This document shows, in pieces, positions 6,250-12,489 of a DNA stretch of 17,175 nt. Position numbers and translations under genes: made by a program. The notes under the pieces were generated by a model. That model did no database searches, was not told the DNA's origin, and was given only the letters and a program-made list of their open reading frames with translations. Source of the stretch: DASRCB01 sp035653295 (GTDB taxonomy: Bacteria > Acidobacteriota > Terriglobia > Bryobacterales > Bryobacteraceae); the NCBI GenBank assembly GCA_035653295.1, contig DASRCB010000034.1, positions 1 to 17,175 of the forward strand, written 5' to 3'. Position 1 is the stretch's first letter, and the number at the start of each line of letters is the position of its first letter.

Positions 6250-7875
6250 CTAGCTTACGAGACCGTTCTCGGTCCCGCAGATCGAAACGTCCAGGCCGAG
6301 CTCCCGGAACATAGCCGCCTTTACAGCCAGGGCGTTGTTGGCCTCGGCTGCGCTCGGCGCGTACGCTACCTGGATGTGATTGGATTTGTGCCGGGCCATG
6401 AACTGGTCGCGCGTTACTCCGTACGTGACGGCGTGCATGATGGGCCACTGCGGCGTCGTGATCTGCCAGCGGCGCTCGGTTTCGGCCAGAGGCAGCTCGC
6501 GGACCCCGGCTCGGCCGAGATCGGCTTTCAGCGAGCCGTTGTCCACGAACACGCGGCTCCAGACAATCTCACCGGGCTTGCTGATGCCCTTCACCGTGCC
6601 GCCGCCGAGGCGGAAATACATGGGCGGCTGGCGCTCGCTCACCGTCCCGCGATAACCGTCGATAAAATGCGCCGGCGGCGCCGAGCCGGAAATCTCGAAT
6701 ACCCAGATGAACTCGCTCTTCCCGTTCGTTTGGAAATTCTCGCCGTAGCGCACGTCGTGGAGCGTAGTTTCGGGCGAGAGGCCAAGGGTGCGCCACACCC
6801 GATTCGTGACCAGGGCGTCGAGGCCGGCGCACTCGTCCACTTCGTTAAAGTGCGGCAGCGCGCGACCGCCGAAAAGCTCACGGCCATTCCCACGGGCGCT
6901 GACCGGCGGCCGGTCCACGTTATTCAGCAGGCCTTCGGCGAGGTCCGACGCGGGCGCGAGGTCCTTCAACCCCTGCTGGTACTGGATGCCAATCGCGTCG
7001 CAGCCGAAATCGTCGGCAATGCGCAGCGCGGCTATGTACATCCGGCACTGCTGCAGGATCTGGTCATCGGTGAGGTCGGTATCGGGATTCGGCCCGGTGC
7101 GGAACTGCATGCCCTTCGCATCCAGCCAGCGGCGCACCGCGCGCGCTTCCTCCTCGCCGGTGCGCTGCATCTCCGCGAACAGCGCCGACTGGCTCAGGCG
7201 CTCCTTGAACACGCCCGTCGGATGCAGCAACTCGTCAGGGATGATGGCGTTGTACATGCCCATACAGCCTTCGTCGAACACGCCCATGATGGCCTTGTCG
7301 TGATGCAGGCTCTTTGCCAGCTCGGAGCCGGTCTTTTCGGCGTCGGCCGGCAGCGTGAGCTTCTTCAGCGGGTGCACGTGCGTGGCGTCGTGTTCCACGC
7401 GTTCGCCGTGCAGCCATTTGCGAAGGCCGTTCAGGAAAAATTCGTCCGTGAAATCCTCACTCCACAGCGTGTCGTAGCGTACGCCCGCCTTAGTCAGGGA
7501 TGCATTCAGGTTCAGCATGCCGACCAGACCTGGCCATTGGCCGCTCCAGTTGGCAACGGTCAGGATCGCGCCTTGATGGCTATAAAGCCCGGCCAGTACA
7601 TGGTGGCTGTACTGCCACACTGCCTCGACCACCACCAGAGGAGCCGTGGCCGGGATGGACCGGAACACCTCCATCCCGTACTTCTGGCTATCGATAAAAC
7701 CGTGCTGCTTATCCGGCAGCACCGGATGGCCGCGCCGTACGTCGCGTCCCTCGCGGCGAATGGCTGCGCTGACGGCCTCCTCCACCTTCTGTTGCGCCGG
7801 CCAGCAGTTCTGATTTGCAGCCGGGCGCAGATCTCCACTGGCAATCAGGATGACGGGATCTGGCATGTTGTCCAT
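6250..7875 (-). CDS. L-fucose/L-arabinose isomerase family protein
   Basis: A 541-aa protein of the FucI-like sugar isomerase family (aldose-ketose isomerisation, Mn2+ dependent, cytoplasmic). By-eye alignment with E. coli FucI places Glu345 (HFNEVDECAG, against the TENDSLNG segment) and Asp374 (LHDVRYG, against FADVRTY) at the two metal-binding carboxylates, and His500 (KSNHIQVAYA) as a candidate third ligand. The N-terminal domains contain QYSHHVLAG and LTVANWSGQWPG, also seen in this family. Length is near that of FucI (about 590 aa). True substrate specificity (L-fucose, D-arabinose or another sugar) is unknown, and the family contains many untested members. The ATG at 7875 and one three codons later are both possible starts; a weak GAAAG precedes the first. 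It heads the set of - strand genes that continues into the oxidoreductase and thrB. Confidence 0.85.
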   Translation of the reverse strand: MDNMPDPVILIASGDLRPAANQNCWPAQQKVEEAVSAAIRREGRDVRRGHPVLPDKQHGFIDSQKYGMEVFRSIPATAPLVVVEAVWQYSHHVLAGLYSHQGAILTVANWSGQWPGLVGMLNLNASLTKAGVRYDTLWSEDFTDEFFLNGLRKWLHGERVEHDATHVHPLKKLTLPADAEKTGSELAKSLHHDKAIMGVFDEGCMGMYNAIIPDELLHPTGVFKERLSQSALFAEMQRTGEEEARAVRRWLDAKGMQFRTGPNPDTDLTDDQILQQCRMYIAALRIADDFGCDAIGIQYQQGLKDLAPASDLAEGLLNNVDRPPVSARGNGRELFGGRALPHFNEVDECAGLDALVTNRVWRTLGLSPETTLHDVRYGENFQTNGKSEFIWVFEISGSAPPAHFIDGYRGTVSERQPPMYFRLGGGTVKGISKPGEIVWSRVFVDNGSLKADLGRAGVRELPLAETERRWQITTPQWPIMHAVTYGVTRDQFMARHKSNHIQVAYAPSAAEANNALAVKAAMFRELGLDVSICGTENGLVS

Positions 7876-7978
7876 ATTCTTTCATGACCGGGCGCAGCTG
7901 GATCCGTGATTCCCATATCCTCGCCCGTAGTTACGATACACGGTGGGGACGGACTTCCGGGCATTGCATAATCGATGA
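7876..7978. promoter_or_regulatory. Divergent promoter region between isomerase and sialidase-like genes
   Basis: The 103 nt between the two divergent starts must hold both promoters unless transcription enters from further away. For the + strand gene, CATAAT at 7967-7972 is a fair -10 element and would put the transcript start close to the GTG at 7979. No clear -35 was found, and no operator palindrome stands out. Confidence 0.3.
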
Positions 7979-9424
7979 GTGCGTTACTGTCTGGCGTTCT
8001 TTCTGCTATTGCCGCCGATTTCGATCACGGCCCAGCAGCTCACAGTGAAAGCTGCGTCCGCGCGCCATGTCCTGCTGGGCTGGACCGGTTCCGGCGCCTG
8101 CTGCATTGTGGAGCGCAAAGCTGGCGATTCGCCGTGGCAAAAGCTGGCTACGCCGGGCGCCGGCGGGTACGAGGATACGGCGATCGATCCCTGGGCGACG
8201 TATCACTACCGCATCAGGGCCGGCGAGCAGGGGCAGCCCTCGAACGAAGTTACGGTTGGGCCGCCGCCGGCAGGCGTTCTGAAGGCGGCGCCCGCGCCGA
8301 AGGGCGTCGATCCCGCCAAATACGGCGTCAACACCGCTGTCGCGCTCGATGAAAATGGCGATCCCGCGATCGCGTTTGTCTGGTCCGATCCCAACGGCGA
8401 TAACGATACCGCTGACACCGAGGTGATGTTCGTGCGGTGGGACCGCGCGCGCTACCGCTGGACCGATCCGGTCAAGGTGGCCACCGTAGGCGGAATCCAG
8501 ACGCAGAATCTGCAACCCGTGTCGCTGGCCATCGACCGCCCCAGCGCGACAATTGCCATTGCATACCCCGTGGCCGGTCATGACGGCATGGTCGATCTCG
8601 CGGCCTCCAAGGACGGCGGCGCCACATGGCAATTCGTCACCGTCCACAACGGGCTGGAGGGTACAGTCTGGTCCACGGCGCTGGCGCTGGCGAACGGTCG
8701 CGTGTCGCTCGCCGTAAACTGTGAGGGCTCGCGCGTGCAGTACATCGCGGGAGATGCTGGCGCCGACAGTTCGAAATGGAAGGCTCAGGCCGCGCCTTAC
8801 CCGGCAGGAACCAGGGCCGCGCCCTCGACTAACCTCGCCCTCGTCCTCGATAGCTCCGGTAATGCGGTAACCGCGTATGTGGTGGCTCCGGAAGATGGCG
8901 ATAACATGCGCTACGCGGTTTGGCGGCCCGGATCCGGCCAGGCGCCCGCGATTGCCATGGATTCCAACAACCAGGGCGTCGATCGGCCGGACGTGAGCCT
9001 CTCTCTTAACGGCCGCGCCATCGCCCTGATCGCCAGCGCGCCGCGCGACCAGAGCCATGCGGATTTGACCGTCTGGTACACGGCCTCGATCGACGGTGCG
9101 AAATGGAGCCCACCAGTTATGCTGCCGGTTGATGGTCCGCGCTCGACCAACCCGCCTTTGTCCGTTGCGCTCGATTCGCACGGCGCGGCGGCGGCCGTTT
9201 ACGGTTCGAACAGTGGAAGTGGTGAGGCGAGATGCGGGAACCCAGTAGTTGCGCGATCACCGAACGGCGCGGCGTGGAAGGCTTGCGGCCCCGGCCACGA
9301 TTTCAGCCCACAGCCCGACACGGTGAATGCGATCTTCGGGGGCAACGACAAGCTGTATGTGCTGTGGCATGAGGCATCGGAGAACAAAGTCGGAATGGGT
9401 GTGCTCATTTCGCACGATCGCTGA
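7979..9424 (+). CDS. Secreted sialidase-like beta-propeller protein
   Basis: A 481-aa protein with an N-terminal signal peptide (MRYCLAFFLLLPPISITAQQ, hydrophobic core then a likely cut after Ala18). Residues about 20-95 resemble a fibronectin type III fold (VLLGWTG, TYHYRIRA, SNEVTV). From about 115 to the end there are repeating beta-rich blades with patterns such as VALDENGDPAIAFVW, VSLAIDRPSATIAIAY and LALVLDSSGNAVTAYV. One canonical Asp-box, SKDGGATW, lies at 210-217; Asp-boxes mark sialidase-type beta-propellers. I see no sialidase arginine triad with confidence, so catalytic activity should not be assumed. The start is GTG at 7979; an ATG at 7975 opens a different, short frame. No ribosome binding site is evident. 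It is divergent from the isomerase gene and its 3' end overlaps the next - strand gene by 20 nt. Confidence 0.75.
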   Translation: MRYCLAFFLLLPPISITAQQLTVKAASARHVLLGWTGSGACCIVERKAGDSPWQKLATPGAGGYEDTAIDPWATYHYRIRAGEQGQPSNEVTVGPPPAGVLKAAPAPKGVDPAKYGVNTAVALDENGDPAIAFVWSDPNGDNDTADTEVMFVRWDRARYRWTDPVKVATVGGIQTQNLQPVSLAIDRPSATIAIAYPVAGHDGMVDLAASKDGGATWQFVTVHNGLEGTVWSTALALANGRVSLAVNCEGSRVQYIAGDAGADSSKWKAQAAPYPAGTRAAPSTNLALVLDSSGNAVTAYVVAPEDGDNMRYAVWRPGSGQAPAIAMDSNNQGVDRPDVSLSLNGRAIALIASAPRDQSHADLTVWYTASIDGAKWSPPVMLPVDGPRSTNPPLSVALDSHGAAAAVYGSNSGSGEARCGNPVVARSPNGAAWKACGPGHDFSPQPDTVNAIFGGNDKLYVLWHEASENKVGMGVLISHDR

Positions 9425-10070
9425 CCGCCGCGGCAAACGCCGCGAACAGTCGGCGGTCGGATTCGCGCACCCCAACGCTATCCTCCGGATGCCACTGCAC
9501 GCCCACGACGAAGCGGTGGGCCGGCATCTCCACGGCCTCGACCACCTCGTCACCAGCGCTGGTTGCGGTAACGAGGAGGCCCGCGCCAACGTGCTCCGGG
9601 GAGATGGCCTGATGATGCCGTGAGTTGACGTCCAGCCGCGCCGCCCCGCAGATTTCGGCTAAACGCGTGCCCTCGCGCACGCGCACGTCATGCGCGTGCA
9701 GGATTCCACGCCGCCGGTGCATCGCAGTCGTCGGGAGGTGCTGGATCAGCTTTCCTCCCGTGGCGACGTTGAGCATCTGCGCGCCGCGGCAGATTGCCAG
9801 TACCGGGAGATCAGCCGCCAGCGCCTCGCCGAGCATGCGCCGCTCCAGTTCGTCGCGGGCATCGTCAGGCTTTTCGGTCTCAGGCGCGCGCGCCTCGCCG
9901 TATGCGGCGGGGTTGATATCGTGGCCGCCGGCAAGCACGAGCGCCGCAAACTCGGTGGCGGCGCGCGTGTCGCCGGGAAGGACGCGCTCCGCGTCGAAAT
10001 ACGGCCGCAGGGCGTCCTCGTACGGCTGCGCGTTCGTGTCATTGCTGGTCGTCAGGGCGACGCGGAGCAT
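9405..10070 (-). CDS. Class I glutamine amidotransferase, gamma-glutamyl-GABA hydrolase type (C26)
   Basis: A 221-aa glutamine-amidotransferase-fold hydrolase of the peptidase C26/PuuD group, which cleaves gamma-glutamyl amides such as gamma-glutamyl-GABA. The triad is readable: Cys94 in the nucleophile elbow LAICRGAQ, His194 and Glu196 in GVQWHPED. LVLAGGHDINPAAYG (45-59) and VNSRHHQAI (148-156) are further PuuD-type signatures. The start at 10070 follows the stop of the upstream gene by 4 nt, with GGCGAG upstream. The longer frame to 10118 would overlap that gene and lacks family similarity. The natural substrate is uncertain, since no putrescine-pathway genes are nearby. The gene converges on the sialidase-like gene, with a 20-nt overlap of coding ends. 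Confidence 0.88.
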   Translation of the reverse strand: MLRVALTTSNDTNAQPYEDALRPYFDAERVLPGDTRAATEFAALVLAGGHDINPAAYGEARAPETEKPDDARDELERRMLGEALAADLPVLAICRGAQMLNVATGGKLIQHLPTTAMHRRRGILHAHDVRVREGTRLAEICGAARLDVNSRHHQAISPEHVGAGLLVTATSAGDEVVEAVEMPAHRFVVGVQWHPEDSVGVRESDRRLFAAFAAAVSDRAK

Positions 10071-10074
10071 ATTG

Positions 10075-10707
10075 CTATTCTCGCCGCCACTTTGGCAGCT
10101 TTGGAGGACGCGGGCCATGCCGGGTTGCGCCGGAAAGGGGGACGTAATTCAACTCCATGCGGGCGCGGGCACAGCGAAGCATCAGCCCACCCCGGCTCAT
10201 GTCGCCGCGGCCCACGAACTCGGCCGGGAACAGCAAGCGGTCGCCAAAGACGCGCAGCAGGGGATCGGCGTACTTACCGGTGGCGATGCTGCCCAGCAGT
10301 ACGAACTGGCAGTCCCGGCCGGCGGCTTCGCAGATGAGGGCCGCGTCACGTTCCAACGGCTCGCGATAGCGCGGGTCGGCGGCGTCGATGGGCACTGCGG
10401 CGATGGCGCGCAGTTGATCGAGTGTAACGATGGTCTCCGGCGGCACGAGTCCCGCGCCCTGCGTGATAATAACCGATCCCGGCACGCCGGGTGGTGGCGC
10501 CGCGAACGCGCGGGCGTAGGCCATCTTGCCCCGGAAGTACAGACCGCTGACGAAACTGAACACGTCCCCGATCGGCGCGCCTTCCGTGCGTAGCTTTACT
10601 GCCAGGTCGAAGCCGGCCTGCTCACGGAGCACCATGCGCGCCCGTTCGCCGCCGGCGTTCGCGGGAGACAGAAGGAAAATGCGATACGGCGCGGGCTCTC
10701 GGGGCAA
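10075..10707 (-). CDS. Conserved-looking protein of unknown function
   Basis: A 210-aa soluble protein that I cannot assign to a characterised family. It starts YRIFLLSPANAGGERARM, has a motif-rich central part (FSFVSGLYFRGKMAYARAF, then GSVIITQGAGLVPPE) and a C-terminal segment LLFPAEFVGRGDMSRGGLML. No signal peptide or membrane helix is seen. The basic tail (RHGPRPPKLPKWRRE) may be flexible. Third-position GC is high along the whole frame, which supports coding. The frame opens with TTG at 10707; no ATG is available in frame until Met25, and the ribosome binding site is weak, so the start is uncertain. It is followed after 4 nt by the C26 hydrolase and preceded by a small gene, so a three-gene operon is likely. 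Glycine-rich motifs hint at nucleotide or phosphate binding, but this is speculation. Confidence 0.75.
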   Translation of the reverse strand: MPREPAPYRIFLLSPANAGGERARMVLREQAGFDLAVKLRTEGAPIGDVFSFVSGLYFRGKMAYARAFAAPPPGVPGSVIITQGAGLVPPETIVTLDQLRAIAAVPIDAADPRYREPLERDAALICEAAGRDCQFVLLGSIATGKYADPLLRVFGDRLLFPAEFVGRGDMSRGGLMLRCARARMELNYVPLSGATRHGPRPPKLPKWRRE

Positions 10708-10737
10708 GGCCCATTTTCTCAGGCAGTGTTCGGGACT

Positions 10738-11019
10738 TTATTTCTCGTGATCCACGCCGTCCGGTCCGAAGACTCGCGACAGCCACGCCGCCGGATTCGC
10801 TTCGCGCTGCCATACGAACGCATCGAAGCCGGGAGGCTGCGTACCGCGGGAGCGGAAGTGCGTGGCCAGGCCGAGATAAGCGACGAATCGCGCGTTCTCC
10901 TCGGAGCTGAACGCGTGCCGCAGCCGCGGCAGAGTTTCCGACTGGACACAGCTTACGGCCAGCCATTTCCCTGCAATGCGGATGGTCGCAAGCTCGAACT
11001 CATTGCACACGGCCGACAT
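10738..11019 (-). CDS. Small hypothetical protein, start uncertain
   Basis: A 93-aa reading from the ATG at 11019 gives MSAVCNEFELATIRIAGKWL through to FDAFVWQREANPAAWLSRVFG and a charged end. Codon third positions are strongly GC-rich in this part, as in the neighbouring genes, which supports coding. The same frame stays open to an ATG at 11136, but that extra part has poorer codon use and no family-like features. I do not recognise a family. The gene ends 30 nt before the unknown 210-aa gene on the same strand. No convincing ribosome binding site lies before 11019. A frameshifted longer form starting near 11162 is also possible, as described in the findings. Confidence 0.45.
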   Translation of the reverse strand: MSAVCNEFELATIRIAGKWLAVSCVQSETLPRLRHAFSSEENARFVAYLGLATHFRSRGTQPPGFDAFVWQREANPAAWLSRVFGPDGVDHEK

Positions 11020-11145
11020 GACGACTGCGCTGCCGAGGTCGTTCCCGGAGGGCTCAGCCTGCCCCCGCTGCTTTCGATCGTGAGCAGGAGGTTGAGTTGT
11101 GATCTCGCGAAAACTGAGCAGCCGTGGAACGTGCATTCAGAACCG

Positions 11146-11177
11146 GGGGGCAGTATAGCCATTCTGGTACTGCCCCC
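11146..11177. repeat. Imperfect hairpin GGGGGCAGTA/TACTGCCCCC
   Basis: GGGGGCAGTA (11146-11155) is the exact reverse complement of TACTGCCCCC (11168-11177). After a 3-nt bulge (TAG), CCA and TGG extend the stem by 3 bp around a TTC loop. Neither flank is a clean T-tract, so this is not a good intrinsic terminator in either direction. Confidence 0.7.
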
Positions 11178-11246
11178 GTTTCTCCTCCTGGTCGTCGATC
11201 GGTGCGCTCTAGCAGATTAGCAGTGGCCGCTAAGTCGCACAATCTT

Positions 11247-11270
11247 ATTACCGTTAGGCCTTACGGTAAT
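11247..11270. repeat. 24-bp near-perfect palindrome (operator-like)
   Basis: ATTACCGT (11247-11254) and ACGGTAAT (11263-11270) are perfect inverted arms, and the 8-nt middle TAGGCCTT is self-complementary apart from its outermost pair. A palindrome of this size outside a gene is typical of a dimeric regulator site, but could also form an RNA stem. No regulator gene lies next to it. Confidence 0.6.
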
Positions 11271-11345
11271 CGGACGCGTCAGGGGCTAAAGGCCGGACGC
11301 GATTCCGCCGATCAGCTTCTAAAGCGATTACTCCTCCGAGTCAAT

Positions 11346-11380
11346 GCGGGGCTCCGCCATGATGCCCCGCTTATTTTTTT
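11346..11380 (+). terminator. Intrinsic terminator on the + strand with no obvious gene
   Basis: GCGGGGC (11346-11352) pairs perfectly with GCCCCGC (11364-11370) around an 11-nt loop, followed by TTATTTTTTT (11371-11380), a textbook U-tract for + strand transcription. On the - strand the stem is followed by ATTGACTCGG, so it would not terminate the VOC gene that ends at 11384. No + strand gene ends just upstream. Confidence 0.8.
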
Positions 11381-11383
11381 GCG

Positions 11384-12301
11384 CTAATCGCTGCTTATCG
11401 GCGAGCAACACGGCTTCTGCACCGGCTTCGGCTCCATCAGTTCCACCCGCGTGTAGTTGGGATCATACAGGTTGAGCTGCCATTTGCCATCGCGGCCGAT
11501 CTGCGGCGGCTCTTTTGGTTTGTATCCGTTCTTCAGCACGGTTTCGTAACCCGCCTTTATGTCCGGGACCCCAAGGGCGAGATGGTGCATAACCCCGAGC
11601 GCGTGAGGCGAGGGATTGTGCACGTTCAGCATGTATTCGAGCCAATCGGTTCCCTCGGGCACGCGCATATCAATCCAGTCGGTCTGCGCATCCGTCATGC
11701 CTCCGTGCCAGGTTTCCCTGAACTCCAGAATGTCGCGATAAAAGCGATCCGCCGCGGCGCGGTCGGCCACGGTGACGCCGACGTGGATCATGCGCTGCGA
11801 AATCCGGGTCGCCGGCAGGAATTTCCCGAAGTTGCTGGAGTGCAGGGAACCGGGCATGTACTGCACGAATTCGACGTTGTGCCCGTCGGGGTCTTTGATC
11901 ATCATCGAGAGGTTGCCGTCGCGGCCGGTGGGCACTGATTCGGGGACATTCACGCCGCGGCTGGCCAGGTAGTCCCGAAGCTGGCGGATATCGGTGGTCT
12001 CGAAGGCGATATGCGACAGCCGGTCCTCGGTCTCACTTTTCAGTTCCGGGAAGACCTCGATGTACTGATGGTCATTCACCTTGAAGTAGGTGAGCATCAG
12101 GCTGCCGTTCGGTTTGTCGAGGCTGAAGGGCTCGGCGAAACCGAGCACGTGCCCGTAGAAGGTGCGCGATGCAGCCAGATCGTTCGTCTTCAGCCCAATG
12201 TGTGCGACGCCGACTATCGGTGGGCGGTGGACCGGGTTGTCGGCGGCGATCAGTGACGCAAGCGGGATCAGTGCGGAAGCAAGCAGGTTGCGGCGGGGCA
12301 T
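11384..12301 (-). CDS. Exported tandem VOC-domain protein (glyoxalase/dioxygenase superfamily)
   Basis: A 305-aa protein with two vicinal-oxygen-chelate domains. In domain 1 (about 30-150) the metal-ligand positions read His34 (GVAHIGL), Glu82 (YIEVF), His97 (LSHIAFET) and Glu144 (HNVEFVQY). In domain 2 (about 170-290) they read His173 (MIHVGVT), Glu222 (WLEYML), His240 (MHHLALG) and Glu287 (RVELMEP). Both domains therefore look capable of binding a divalent metal. The reaction cannot be fixed: glyoxalase I, extradiol dioxygenases and fosfomycin-resistance proteins share this fold. The N-terminus MPRRNLLASALIPLASLIAA has paired arginines and a hydrophobic stretch, suggesting a signal peptide, perhaps Tat-type; this also supports the start at 12301 over the longer frame to 12337. 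It is transcribed divergently from the M28 peptidase gene, 188 nt away. Confidence 0.85.
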   Translation of the reverse strand: MPRRNLLASALIPLASLIAADNPVHRPPIVGVAHIGLKTNDLAASRTFYGHVLGFAEPFSLDKPNGSLMLTYFKVNDHQYIEVFPELKSETEDRLSHIAFETTDIRQLRDYLASRGVNVPESVPTGRDGNLSMMIKDPDGHNVEFVQYMPGSLHSSNFGKFLPATRISQRMIHVGVTVADRAAADRFYRDILEFRETWHGGMTDAQTDWIDMRVPEGTDWLEYMLNVHNPSPHALGVMHHLALGVPDIKAGYETVLKNGYKPKEPPQIGRDGKWQLNLYDPNYTRVELMEPKPVQKPCCSPISSD

Positions 12302-12408
12302 GCAAGTACGAGTATCAGGTTTTGAGGCCGCGGGCAAGCGCGGCGTTGCGGTTGCGGGCCGTCACCAGGAGTGGATCGGCTGTGCACGCACGACCTCCGG
12401 AGGCGCCG

Positions 12409-12451
12409 TTTCGGTTCCCAGACACCGAAAGCCTCACTGAGCCCGTCAGTG
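12409..12451 (+). repeat. Two consecutive hairpins upstream of the M28 peptidase gene
   Basis: TTTCGGT (12409-12415) pairs with ACCGAAA (12424-12430) around 8 nt, and CACTGA (12435-12440) pairs with TCAGTG (12446-12451) around 5 nt. Both lie in the region between two divergent genes, 40-80 nt before the peptidase start. No T-tract follows, so they are not terminators as such. Confidence 0.45.
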
Positions 12452-12489
12452 GCCGGGGGCAATGGCCGAACGAGTGGCTTTTCGATATC

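Larger units (their letters stand above)
11020..11383. other. Intergenic stretch with inverted repeats and a + strand terminator
   Basis: No convincing gene lies here, although the small - strand gene may extend into it from the left. It holds three structures: an imperfect hairpin at 11146-11177, a 24-bp near-palindrome at 11247-11270 and an intrinsic terminator at 11346-11380. CGGACGCG occurs twice (11271-11278 and 11294-11301). I compared both strands with tRNA and common riboswitch patterns and found no match. The arrangement could hold a small RNA gene on the + strand, but no promoter is clear. Confidence 0.5.

Noticed and set aside
6376..7887. A 503-codon open frame on the + strand opposite the FucI-like isomerase
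   Set aside because: It is exactly antisense to a protein with clear family motifs. Its sequence is rich in Arg, Ala and His as expected from the mirror of GC-rich codons, and it has no recognisable domain.
11200..11345. tRNA, tmRNA or known riboswitch in the intergenic stretch
   Set aside because: No T-loop consensus, no cloverleaf and no recognisable riboswitch core on either strand; the local stems do not fit these classes.
12169..12489. N-terminal extension of the M28 peptidase frame
   Set aside because: The extension runs antisense into the VOC gene, is Arg-rich and would bury the signal peptide inside the protein.
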